Assembly (NCBI GenBank): GCA_019119835.1
Contig: DWWE01000043.1
Span: forward strand, 1-64,000
Direction of reading: 5' to 3'
DNA: 64,000 bases
Origin: Candidatus Gemmiger stercoravium
Lineage (GTDB): Bacteria > Bacillota > Clostridia > Oscillospirales > Ruminococcaceae
Part shown: positions 25,849 through 33,501 of the stretch, piece after piece
How the letters are laid out: each line of letters starts with the position of its first letter
How positions within the stretch are numbered: position 1 is the first letter of the stretch
Translations under genes and position numbers: made by a program
The notes under the pieces: model-generated
Told to the model about the DNA's origin: nothing
Seen by the model: the letters and a program-made list of their open reading frames with translations, nothing else
Database searches by the model: none

Positions 25849-26334
25849 ATGCTGAATGTTGTTGCTATCATGGGCCGGCTGGTGGCCGACCCGCAGCTGC
25901 GTCAGACGACCTCCGGCAAGAACGTTGCGTCCTTCCGCATCGCCTGCGACCGCAACGGCCGCCGCGACGCGAACGGGCAGAGCAACGCGGATTTCTTCGA
26001 CGTTGTCGCCTGGGAGCGCAGTGCCGAGTTTGTCTGCCGTTATTTCCAGAAGGGCTCTCTGATCGCCATTGACGGCCGTCTGCAGTCCCGCACCTATCAG
26101 GATAAGCAGGGCAACAACCGCAATGCGGTCGAGATCGTGGCCCAGAACATCAACTTCGCGGCCCCGAAATCCCAGAACCCCGCCGCCTCCGGCATGGGCG
26201 CGCCGCAAGCAATGCCCGCGCCCGCCCCGGCAGACTACGCCCGTCCGGCTGCTCAGCCCGCCGCGCCCGCCTATTCGGCTGGCTCCAACGACGATTTTTC
26301 GCTGATCGAGGATGAGGGCGACCTGCCGTTCTGA
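25849..26334 (+). CDS. ssb: Single-stranded DNA-binding protein
   Basis: 161 residues. OB fold at ~1-105 (MLNVVAIMGRLVADPQLRQT), a Pro/Ala-rich flexible linker at ~110-150, and the conserved acidic tip DEGDLPF that recruits replication and repair partners. It binds ssDNA as a tetramer. Placed between rpsF and rpsR as in many Bacillota; 30-bp gaps on both sides. Confidence 0.98.
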   Translation: MLNVVAIMGRLVADPQLRQTTSGKNVASFRIACDRNGRRDANGQSNADFFDVVAWERSAEFVCRYFQKGSLIAIDGRLQSRTYQDKQGNNRNAVEIVAQNINFAAPKSQNPAASGMGAPQAMPAPAPADYARPAAQPAAPAYSAGSNDDFSLIEDEGDLPF

Positions 26335-26364
26335 TCGTATCATTTTTACAAGGAGGTTAGAACC

Positions 26365-26607
26365 ATGGCTATGGATCGTTCTTCCCGCCCGATGCACCGC
26401 GGCCGCCGCAAGGTGTGCAGCTTCTGCGTGGATCGTGTGGAACACATCGATTATAAGGATCTGCCGCGCCTGCGCCGCTATGTGACCGAGCGCTCCAAGA
26501 TCATTCCCCGCCGTGTCACCGGCACCTGTGCTTTCCATCAGCGCGAGCTGACCGTTGCCATCAAGCGCGCCCGTCACATGGCCCTGATGCCCTATGTGAG
26601 CGACTGA
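26365..26607 (+). CDS. rpsR: 30S ribosomal protein S18
   Basis: 80 residues. The core [20 protein letters not shown] and the ending typical of S18 are present, with cysteines CSFC and C near GTCAFHQR that may bind zinc. SD AAGGAGG precedes ATG 26365. Last gene of the operon. Confidence 0.98.
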   Translation: MAMDRSSRPMHRGRRKVCSFCVDRVEHIDYKDLPRLRRYVTERSKIIPRRVTGTCAFHQRELTVAIKRARHMALMPYVSD

Positions 26608-26637
26608 TCGCTTTGCGCCAGACAAAACTGCAATGAA

Positions 26638-26675
26638 AATGCCGCCAGCCGCAAGGCTGGCGGTATTTTGCTTTG
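26638..26675 (+). terminator. Terminator of the rpsF-ssb-rpsR operon
   Basis: Stem GCCGCCAGCC (26641-26650), GCAA tetraloop, GGCTGGCGGT (26655-26664), followed by ATTTTGCTTT. It sits between convergent genes and may act weakly on the minus strand as well. Confidence 0.87.
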
Positions 26676-26708
26676 CGGGCGGGGGAGAGGGGGCAGGGCC
26701 GGCAGGGC

Positions 26709-27158
26709 TCACTCCTCCTCTTCAGGGCAGACCGGCACGCCCCGATGCTCCACCGTGGTGGAAAACACGATCTGGGTGCGGGTGCGGCCGAACTGCTGCA
26801 GCCGGTTGATGAAGGCGTCCAGCTCCTGGGTGGTGCCGAACAGCACCTGAATGAGCATGCTGTAATCCCCGGTGACGCAGCAGCATTCCACCACATGGGG
26901 GCAGCTTTCGATATAGGGGTAGAACTCCGGCTTGCGCTGGGGGTCCATGTCCAGATTGATAAAGGCTTTGACCAGGTACCCCAGCTTGGCGGCGTCCACC
27001 TGGGCCTGATAGCCGGTCAGGCAGCCTTCCTTCTCCAGCCGGGCGATCCGCGCAGACACAGCCGGGCTGGACAGAAACACCCGGTCGGCGATCTCCTTCA
27101 GCGGGGCACGGGCATCCTTCTGCAAAATGTCGATGATCTTCCGGTCGATCCGATCCAT
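26709..27158 (-). CDS. Lrp/AsnC-family transcriptional regulator
   Basis: 149 residues. N-terminal helix-turn-helix (MDRIDRKIIDILQKDARAPL) followed by an RAM/ligand-binding alpha-beta domain. Members sense amino acids and control amino-acid metabolism or transport. Start ATG 27158 lies 6 bp after GAGGTGA; ATG 27185 is possible but less well placed. Ends in a short acidic EEEE tail. No obvious target gene adjoins it. Confidence 0.93.
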   Translation of the reverse strand: MDRIDRKIIDILQKDARAPLKEIADRVFLSSPAVSARIARLEKEGCLTGYQAQVDAAKLGYLVKAFINLDMDPQRKPEFYPYIESCPHVVECCCVTGDYSMLIQVLFGTTQELDAFINRLQQFGRTRTQIVFSTTVEHRGVPVCPEEEE

Positions 27159-27192
27159 GTCTGTCACCTCGCGCTGTGTATTCATCTTCGGT

Positions 27193-27221
27193 ATTGTACC
27201 ACGGTTTGGGCAAAAGGTAAA
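27193..27221 (-). promoter_or_regulatory. Promoter of the Lrp gene
   Basis: Minus-strand TTTACC (27216-27221), a 17-bp spacer and TACAAT (27193-27198), directly after the terminator of the upstream M23 gene. Confidence 0.65.
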
Positions 27222-27268
27222 GCCGGCGGCCGAATTTTGGAAAGTTTCTCCAACATTCGGCCGCCGGC
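27222..27268 (-). terminator. Terminator of the coiled-coil M23 gene
   Basis: A perfect 14-bp stem (27222-27235 with 27255-27268) with a smaller inner hairpin. On the minus strand it is followed by TTTACCTTTT, which doubles as the -35 region of the Lrp gene. Confidence 0.8.
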
Positions 27269-27279
27269 CTTCGGATCGG

Positions 27280-28506
27280 TCAGTGGGGGATATACTGCAT
27301 GGCGTTGGTGCGGCTGCCGTTGATGCGCAGCTCCAGGTGCAGGTGGTAGCCGCCGTTGGCGCCCACCACATCGCCGGTGTTGCCGACGTAGCCGATCACC
27401 TGCCCCTTGGTCACGGTCTGCCCCTCGCTTACGGTAAAGGAGGACATGTGGGCGTACAGCGTGGCGTAGTTGCGCCCGTCGTCGGCGGTGCCGTGGCTGA
27501 TCTGCACGCAGTTGCCGTAGCTGGGCATGCTGCGGGCCGCGCTCACCACGCCGTCCGCCACCGCATAGATCGGCGTGCCGCCCGCGGCGGGGAAGTCGGT
27601 CCCGTTGTGGTGGGACCCGTCAATGCCGTCCGGGTCGCCGTAGTTGCAGCTGATGCGGGTGCCGGCGGCCAGGGCCGGGCCGAAATCCAGGCTGCAGGTC
27701 AGGTCCGGGGTGGAGTATCTGTCGTTCTGCTGCCGGGCGTAGGCGTCCAGCTCGGCGGTGGCCTGCTGGTAGGCGCGGCGGGCCTCCTCGGTCACCTGGG
27801 CCAGCGCCTGGGCCTCGGCCTGCTGGCGGGTCAGCGCACTGTTGGCGTCCTGCAGGGCGGTGGCCAGCTGGCCGCTGGTGGCGTTCAGGGCGGCCTGGTT
27901 CTCCTCCAGGCGGGCCTGGGCCTGGCGGGCCTGCTCGGCGGCGGCTTCGGCCGCCTGGCGCTGGGCGTCCAGCTGGGCGGCCTGGTCATTCAGCTCGCTC
28001 AGCAGCTGGTCGTTGCGGGCGGTCAATGATTCCAGCACCTCGTCAAAGGTCAGCAGCTGGAACAGGTTGGACACCTGGCTCAGCAGCTGGATGCCACCGC
28101 CGCTCTGCAGCTGCTGCATGGCCAGCAGCTGATCGCGGGCCACCTCCATCCGGGCGTCAAACTCGGCCTGTTTGGCTGCCAGCGCGTTGCGGGCGGCCTC
28201 GGCTTCCCCGTTGGCGGCGTCCAGTTCGGCCCGGGCCTGCTGCAGCGCGGTGTACACGCTGGACAGCTGGGCCTCTACCTCCGATACCCGGCCCTCGATG
28301 GAGCTGATCGTCTCCTGGGTGCTGTCGATCTGCTGCTCGGCGTCTTCCTGCTGGCGGGTGGCTTCCTCGTAGTCCTCCCGGGCCTGATCGGCCCGCTGCT
28401 GCAGTTCCTGCTGGCGGGTGGCGGCCCGGGCCGGCAGCGCCGGGACCGCCAGCAGCAGGGCCAGCGCCAGGGCGGCGGCCCGCCGCCGTAACAGACAAAG
28501 TCTCAT
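27280..28506 (-). CDS. Secreted coiled-coil M23 peptidoglycan endopeptidase (EnvC/murein hydrolase activator-like)
   Basis: 408 residues. Signal peptide ~1-28 ending ARA, a long Glu/Gln/Ala-rich coiled coil at ~30-265, and a C-terminal LytM/M23 domain. The zinc and catalytic motifs are intact: HNGTD, LYAHM and HLHLEL. Such proteins cleave peptide cross-bridges or activate amidases during division. It is 67 bp downstream of the BlaR1-like gene, which also carries M23 domains, so both are likely part of one wall-turnover unit. Confidence 0.92.
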   Translation of the reverse strand: MRLCLLRRRAAALALALLLAVPALPARAATRQQELQQRADQAREDYEEATRQQEDAEQQIDSTQETISSIEGRVSEVEAQLSSVYTALQQARAELDAANGEAEAARNALAAKQAEFDARMEVARDQLLAMQQLQSGGGIQLLSQVSNLFQLLTFDEVLESLTARNDQLLSELNDQAAQLDAQRQAAEAAAEQARQAQARLEENQAALNATSGQLATALQDANSALTRQQAEAQALAQVTEEARRAYQQATAELDAYARQQNDRYSTPDLTCSLDFGPALAAGTRISCNYGDPDGIDGSHHNGTDFPAAGGTPIYAVADGVVSAARSMPSYGNCVQISHGTADDGRNYATLYAHMSSFTVSEGQTVTKGQVIGYVGNTGDVVGANGGYHLHLELRINGSRTNAMQYIPH

Positions 28507-28573
28507 GGTTATCCTTTCCGCGCCGGGTCCGGCGCTTGTTCGATCCGGTGCGGCCCCGCCGCCCGGCAGGACC

Positions 28574-30565
28574 TCAGCAGGGGATCTCCCCGGCGGGGTC
28601 CACCGCTGTGCCGTCGCGCCACAGTTCCAGGTGCAGGTGGGGGCCGGTGCTCATCCCGCTGTTGCCCACGGCGCCCAGCACCTGGCCGGCCTGCACCATT
28701 GTGCCGATCGCCAGCGGGGTCTGCCCCTGCAGCTGGCTGTACAGGGTGGTGCGGGCCGCCCCGTCGTCGCCGATGCCGTGGTACAGCAGCAGGTAGTACC
28801 CCTTGTCCGGGTCATACCCGGCCGCCAGCACAACCCCGTCGGCGGCCGCCAGCACGGGGGTGCCGGTTTCGGCCGCCAGGTCCAGCCCGGTGTGGGGCTT
28901 CGGCGCCGTCGGGTCATCCCCGAACAGCTGGCTGACGGTGCTGTAGCTGCTCAGCGGGCAGCGGAAGGCGCCGGTGTGCCGGAGCTGGGCGGCGCCGGCT
29001 TTCTGCACCGCCAGGTCCAGCATGGCCGGGTCCTGCAGCAGGGCCAGCAGACTGCCGTCGGCGTCCGGTTTGCCCAGCAGGGTGCCCGAGTAGGGCAGGT
29101 AGTATTGGGGCGGGACCAGGCTGCCGTCACATTGCAGTTCCAGGTGCAGATGGTTGCTGGTGGAGTTGCCGGTGCTGCCCACCATGCCGATGGATTCGCC
29201 CTGGGCCACGGCCTGTCCTTCCCGGACCGTGATCGCCGCCAGATGGGCGTACAGCGTGGTCCAGCGGTGACCGTTTGAGTCAAGCCCGTGGTCAATGACC
29301 ACATAGTTGCCGTAGCTGTAGTGGTACCCGGCCCGGGTCACCTGCCCGTCTGCGGCGGCCAGGACCGGCGTGCCGCGCGGGGCAATCAGGTCGTCCCCCT
29401 TGTGGACAAGGCTGTAAAACCGGCTGATGTAGGTGTAGTCCACCGGCAGGATAAACCCGCCGACCGGTTCAAAGGCCGGTGCCTCGGCCGTGCCGGGGGC
29501 GTCTGCCGCCGGCTCCCCGGGCGCCGGGGCGGCTGCGGCGGAACCGGGCGCCGGGGCGTCGCTCGAAGCCGAGGTGTCGGGAGGGGCGGTCGCCGCCGGT
29601 TCCGCGGCCAAGACCGGGGTCTCGGGGGTCTGGGCCAGGCTGGGCTGGGCCAGCAGCACGAACCCGGCTGCCATTGCCGCCGCCACACACAGCCCCAGGG
29701 CCAACCGGCCGGGGGCACGGTAGCGCAGCGCGTGCAGGATCCGCACCCGGGCGCCGCTCTGCCCGAAGGCCAGCGCCCCGGGCGGGGCGGTCCGCAGGGC
29801 AAAATGCAGCAGGCACTCACAATAGCGGGCCCGCTGGGCCTCGGTGCGGCCCCGCACGGCGGCTTCGTCACAGGCTTGCTCCATCGCCCGCTCAAACTGG
29901 CGGAAGGCCAGCCAGGCCAGGGGGTTCCACCAGTGCAGGCAGACCACCCCATAGAACAGCGGCTTGGTGAGCATATCCCCCCGGCGGATGTGGGTCTGCT
30001 CATGCAGCAGCACGGCCGCCCGGGCCTCGCCATCCAGGCCGGCGGGCAGGTAGATCCGGGGGCGCAGCACCCCCAGGGTGAAGGGGGTCTGCACCGCCGG
30101 GCTGCTGTAGCAGCCGTCCGGGGTGCGGCAGGCACAGCGCAGTTGCCGGTGCAGCCGTCGGCTGCCCGCCGCGGCCCGCGCCAGCAGAAAAACGGCCCCG
30201 CCCAGCCACACCGCGCCGACAACCCCCGCCCAGGCCGGGCAATCGCTTGCCGGCGCCCGGGTGGGCAGCAGCACCAGCACAGGGGTTTCGCCGGCCGGGG
30301 CGGGCGGCTCGGCCAGCGTCTGTACGGTCCGGGTCACCGTCTCGGCGGCCCGGGCCAGCTCCGGGTCCCGGGGCTCGGGCAGGGTGACGGGGATCACCCC
30401 GCCCGGCAGCGCAAACCGCAGCCCCACCGCCAGCCAGACCAGGCAGAGCAGCCAGCCGGGGGCCCGGGCCCGGCGCAGTACGGCGCACAGCCCCCAGGCC
30501 AGCAGGGCGGCGGCCCCGCCCAGCAGGCCGGCCATCAGGCAATGCTGCATCCAGGGCATCATCAT
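28574..30565 (-). CDS. BlaR1/MecR1-like M56 membrane metalloprotease fused to two M23 domains
   Basis: 663 residues. The N-terminal M56 part has membrane helices at ~10-30, ~37-60, ~112-132 and ~286-308. Its zinc motif is HEQTH at 188-192 with the downstream glutamate in MEQACDE (~229-234). An Ala/Pro-rich linker (~312-365) follows, then two M23 domains: ~370-480 with HKGDD, LYAHL and HLHLE, and ~535-660 with HTGLD and HLHLE but LYSQL replacing the catalytic-His motif LYAHL. Classical BlaR1 has a beta-lactam-binding transpeptidase-like sensor here instead. The start codon overlaps the blaI-like stop by 4 bp. Confidence 0.9.
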   Translation of the reverse strand: MMMPWMQHCLMAGLLGGAAALLAWGLCAVLRRARAPGWLLCLVWLAVGLRFALPGGVIPVTLPEPRDPELARAAETVTRTVQTLAEPPAPAGETPVLVLLPTRAPASDCPAWAGVVGAVWLGGAVFLLARAAAGSRRLHRQLRCACRTPDGCYSSPAVQTPFTLGVLRPRIYLPAGLDGEARAAVLLHEQTHIRRGDMLTKPLFYGVVCLHWWNPLAWLAFRQFERAMEQACDEAAVRGRTEAQRARYCECLLHFALRTAPPGALAFGQSGARVRILHALRYRAPGRLALGLCVAAAMAAGFVLLAQPSLAQTPETPVLAAEPAATAPPDTSASSDAPAPGSAAAAPAPGEPAADAPGTAEAPAFEPVGGFILPVDYTYISRFYSLVHKGDDLIAPRGTPVLAAADGQVTRAGYHYSYGNYVVIDHGLDSNGHRWTTLYAHLAAITVREGQAVAQGESIGMVGSTGNSTSNHLHLELQCDGSLVPPQYYLPYSGTLLGKPDADGSLLALLQDPAMLDLAVQKAGAAQLRHTGAFRCPLSSYSTVSQLFGDDPTAPKPHTGLDLAAETGTPVLAAADGVVLAAGYDPDKGYYLLLYHGIGDDGAARTTLYSQLQGQTPLAIGTMVQAGQVLGAVGNSGMSTGPHLHLELWRDGTAVDPAGEIPC

Positions 30566-30939
30566 GGGTCCTCCTCCCGCTGTTGGGCCGCGTCCAGCAG
30601 GGCGCGGATCTGGGCGGCCTCCTCGGCGCTGATGGGCTTCTCGTTCAAAAAGGCGGCCACAAACCTGGGCAGGCTGCCCCCGAAGGTGCGGTCCACCACG
30701 GCGGCGCTCTCCTGCCGCTGTACGGCGTCCTGCTTGACCAGGGCGGTCACGGTGCCGCCCTCATTGCGCAGGATGCCCCGGCTGCACAGTTTTTTCAGCA
30801 CCGTGTAGGTGGTGCTCTTCTTCCAGCCCAGGGCGTCGGCGGCCAGCCGGACCAGCTGCCCGCTGGACAGCGGCTCGTTGGCCCACACCAGGGCCGCAAA
30901 CCGGTATTCGCCTTCGGCCAGGCGGCGGGGTTGTTCCAT
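30562..30939 (-). CDS. BlaI/MecI-family winged-helix repressor
   Basis: 125 residues. N-terminal winged helix with the family hallmark GWKKSTTYTVLKKLCSRGIL, and a C-terminal helical dimerisation region with the site region around ESAAVVDRTFGGSLP. Family repressors bind dyad operators and are inactivated after signalling by a BlaR1-type protease. Here the adjacent M56 gene overlaps its end (ATGA), so they form a regulator/sensor pair. ATG 30939 has GGAGATC-type SD. Confidence 0.92.
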   Translation of the reverse strand: MEQPRRLAEGEYRFAALVWANEPLSSGQLVRLAADALGWKKSTTYTVLKKLCSRGILRNEGGTVTALVKQDAVQRQESAAVVDRTFGGSLPRFVAAFLNEKPISAEEAAQIRALLDAAQQREEDP

Positions 30940-31008
30940 CGGGATCTCCTCTCTTCCAGCTTCAAAAAATCCAGGCGCGCCGGGTGGGCGCGCAGAGTCT
31001 TCTGTGTT

Positions 31009-31028
31009 GAGTCTACCACGATAGACTC
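31009..31028. promoter_or_regulatory. Palindromic operator, probable BlaI-type site
   Basis: Perfect inverted repeat GAGTCTA-CCACGA-TAGACTC (7-bp arms, 6-bp centre). It covers the -10 and most of the spacer of the blaI-like promoter, an ideal autorepression site. Confidence 0.75.
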
Positions 31029-31039
31029 GGCGCTGTCAA
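31010..31039 (-). promoter_or_regulatory. Promoter of the blaI-blaR1-like operon
   Basis: Minus-strand perfect TTGACA (31034-31039), an 18-bp spacer and TAGACT (31010-31015). The -10 itself is one arm of the operator dyad. Confidence 0.78.
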
Positions 31040-31157
31040 GTCGATCTTTCGTGGCGCGGCAGCCTGGCGGCGGCCCGGAACGCCGCCCGCCCCCGCCAGG
31101 CGCCGACGCCCGGGGACTGCCGGCAGAGCCGGGCGAACGCGGCGGCAAAACCCGGCG

Positions 31158-31186
31158 TTTCCACCGGGCGGATTTTGTGGTATAGT
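31158..31186 (+). promoter_or_regulatory. Promoter of the asparaginase gene
   Basis: TTTCCA (31158-31163), a 17-bp spacer and TATAGT (31181-31186), 52 bp before the ATG. Confidence 0.65.
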
Positions 31187-31238
31187 AATAGGGAGCAGGC
31201 CCGTTCCTGTCGAATCCCACAGAAAGCGAGAGACACCC

Positions 31239-32234
31239 ATGAAGAGGATCCTCCTCATCGCCACCGGTGGCACCATCGCCAGCCGGCCCACCGCCGCCGG
31301 CGGACTGGCCCCGGCGCTGACCTCTGCCGAACTGCTGGCCTGCGTGCCCGAACTGGCCGAGGTTTGCCATATCGATGCGCTCCAGCTGTACAACCTGGAC
31401 TCCACCAACATCGGCCCCGACCAGTGGATCGGCATGGTCCATGCGGTGCGGGACCATTACGACGCCTACGACGGTTTTGTCATCACCCACGGCACCGACA
31501 CGATGGCCTATACCGCCGCGGCCCTCGCCTACATGATCCAGCGCAGCGCCAAGCCGGTGGTGCTTACCGGCAGCCAGAAATCCATCTACAACCGGGACAC
31601 CGACGCCCGCAACAACCTGTACCGGGCGGTGCTGTATGCCTGCCACCCGGCCGCCTGGGGGGTGCAGCTGGTCTTTGACGGCAAGGTGATCCTGGGCACC
31701 CGGGCCCGCAAGATCCGCACCAAGAGCTTCAACGCCTTTTCCAGCATCGACTACCCCGACACCGCCGAATTCCGGGACCTGCGCCTGGTGCCCTTCCTGC
31801 CGATGCCGGCAGGGTATGGCCCGGTGCAGTTCCAGGACCGGCTGGACCCGGCGGTCTTTGTGCTGCGGCTGGTGCCGGGGATGCGGGCCGACATCATCCC
31901 GCTGCTGGCCGGCCACTGCAACGCCCTGATCCTGGAAAGTTTCGGGGTGGGCGGTCTGCCCGGCGGGGACGACGGCCCGCTGTTCGCCGCGGTGCGGGAC
32001 TGGTGCGCCGCGGGCCGGCTGGCGGTGTTCACCACCCAGGTCCCCCACGAGGGCAGCGACCTGGCGGTCTATGAGGTGGGCCGGGCCGCCAAGGCGCTGC
32101 CCGGCGTGCTGGAAGCCCAGGACATGACCCCCGAGGCTGCCGCCGTCAAGCTGATGTGGGCGCTGGGCCAGGCCGCCGACCGGGACGAAGCCGCCCGCCT
32201 GTTCCTGACGCCGGTGCAGTTTGACCTGGCCTGA
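31239..32234 (+). CDS. ansA: Type I (cytoplasmic) L-asparaginase
   Basis: 331 residues. Hydrolyses asparagine to aspartate and ammonia. Both active-site threonine blocks are present: ATGGTIASR near the N-terminus and HGTDTMAYTAAAL at ~88-100. No signal peptide, and the length fits the cytoplasmic type I enzymes. Single-gene unit with its own promoter and terminator. Confidence 0.96.
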   Translation: MKRILLIATGGTIASRPTAAGGLAPALTSAELLACVPELAEVCHIDALQLYNLDSTNIGPDQWIGMVHAVRDHYDAYDGFVITHGTDTMAYTAAALAYMIQRSAKPVVLTGSQKSIYNRDTDARNNLYRAVLYACHPAAWGVQLVFDGKVILGTRARKIRTKSFNAFSSIDYPDTAEFRDLRLVPFLPMPAGYGPVQFQDRLDPAVFVLRLVPGMRADIIPLLAGHCNALILESFGVGGLPGGDDGPLFAAVRDWCAAGRLAVFTTQVPHEGSDLAVYEVGRAAKALPGVLEAQDMTPEAAAVKLMWALGQAADRDEAARLFLTPVQFDLA

Positions 32235-32258
32235 GCGGCCGGGCCGGTGCAGCCAAAA

Positions 32259-32292
32259 GAAAAGCCGTCCGCATCTTTGCGGACGGCTTTTT
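32259..32292. terminator. Bidirectional terminator between ansA and an AraC gene
   Basis: A 13-bp stem (32261-32273 with 32278-32290), loop TCTT, flanked by an A-run and a T-run. Confidence 0.88.
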
Positions 32293-32302
32293 GTATGCCT
32301 GT

Positions 32303-33166
32303 TCATTTTGACCTCATGGTGCTTTTTCGGTACCGCAGGGGGCTCTGCCCGACCATCGCGGTAAACCGGGTGGAAAAATTGCTCTCGTCGCCAAAGCCCA
32401 CCTGGTGGGCCACCATCCCCACCGGCAGGTCGGTCTGGGCCAGCAGCTCCTTGGCCCGGGTGATGCGGTAACAAAGCAGGAAGTTGTAGGGCGTGGTCCC
32501 CATATACTGGCGGAACAGCCGCAGGAAATAGCTTTTGCTGATGTGCGCGTTGGTCAGCAGCCCGTCCAGACAGAGCGGCTCGTCAAAGTGGGCGCGGATG
32601 TAGGCCACCGCCTCCTCGATCAGCTGGCGGTTGGCCTGGCCGGCCTCGCCGGTCAGCTGCTGGCGGGCCATCTTCGCCAGGATCTGGTGGATCACCAGCG
32701 CCTGGCTCACCGCGCTCTCGGCGGTCTCGCAGCCGGTTCCGTCCAGCAGCGCCTGCCAGAGGGGCAGGGCCTCTTCCCGGGGCAGGGGAATGGGGGCGAG
32801 CCGTTTGTCCGGGCAGAGCACGGGCTCCAGCGCCTGCACCCCGGACCCGCCCACCAGCGCCCAGTAATGGTGCCAGCCGCTCTGCCCGGGGGCGGTGCGG
32901 CAGCGCTCCACCTGGTCGCCCTCCAGAATCAGCGCCATGCCGGGTTCCAGCAGGATCTGGCTGCCGTCATGCTCGATCAGGCCGGCGCCTTCCAGCGTGT
33001 AGAACAGCAGCGTGCCGCCCCGGACGCTGCGGCAGGCCATATACTGCGCCCTGCCGTAGAACAGGCCGGATTCGATGCAGTAATAGGGCTGACACAGCGC
33101 CAGTGCGCCGGGGGTCGTGCGCAGCCATTGGCTCCGCTCTTCCACATCCAGATTGCGTGTCAACAT
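32303..33166 (-). CDS. AraC-family transcriptional regulator with cupin-like sensor
   Basis: 287 residues. N-terminal arabinose-binding-like cupin domain at ~15-150 and a C-terminal double HTH at ~190-285 (GMVAHQVGFGDESNFSTRFT). Typical local regulator of sugar-utilisation genes, but no sugar operon adjoins it, so the target is unknown. Its promoter lies over 200 bp upstream, giving a long leader. A modest GGGAG SD precedes ATG 33166. Confidence 0.92.
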   Translation of the reverse strand: MLTRNLDVEERSQWLRTTPGALALCQPYYCIESGLFYGRAQYMACRSVRGGTLLFYTLEGAGLIEHDGSQILLEPGMALILEGDQVERCRTAPGQSGWHHYWALVGGSGVQALEPVLCPDKRLAPIPLPREEALPLWQALLDGTGCETAESAVSQALVIHQILAKMARQQLTGEAGQANRQLIEEAVAYIRAHFDEPLCLDGLLTNAHISKSYFLRLFRQYMGTTPYNFLLCYRITRAKELLAQTDLPVGMVAHQVGFGDESNFSTRFTAMVGQSPLRYRKSTMRSK

Positions 33167-33387
33167 GTTCCAAGTTCACTCCCTTCGTTATGGCGGGGCG
33201 TGTCACTGCGCCGGGACCGGCCCCCTTCGCACAGTGGAAGAATGACAAAAAACCGAGGTATCATTTTTTAGGAACCTCATTGTTTTCGCTTCTGCGCCGG
33301 AAAGCGCGAGGGAATTTTCAAAAAAGTCGCCGTGTCGGCCGAAATCGCACACCATTCGCCGGAAACTGTGAATGGACCTTTACAACT

Positions 33388-33416
33388 ATTTTACCAAAAA
33401 TAAGACAAAAATGCAA
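33388..33416 (-). promoter_or_regulatory. Promoter of the AraC gene, with a ~220-nt leader
   Basis: Minus-strand TTGCAT (33411-33416), a 17-bp spacer and TAAAAT (33388-33393). The leader 33167-33387 contains a weak GAGGT/ACCTC hairpin followed by T6 near 33255-33285. Otherwise the 335-bp gap 33167-33501 holds only this promoter and the htpG terminator. Confidence 0.7.
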
Positions 33417-33438
33417 ACCCATCCTGCGGTTTGCACAG

Positions 33439-33481
33439 AAAAGGCGCCCCGCCGCAGCCAGACAGGCCGCGGCGGGGCGCC
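33439..33481 (-). terminator. Terminator of htpG
   Basis: Perfect 13-bp GC stem (33443-33455 with 33469-33481), followed on the minus strand by TTTTCTGT. Confidence 0.85.
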
Positions 33482-33501
33482 GGAATATCGGGGGAATGGA
33501 T

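Noticed and set aside
28574-30939. Beta-lactam resistance module
   Set aside because: The transpeptidase-like sensor domain and any beta-lactamase or PBP2a gene are absent; only the regulatory architecture is shared.
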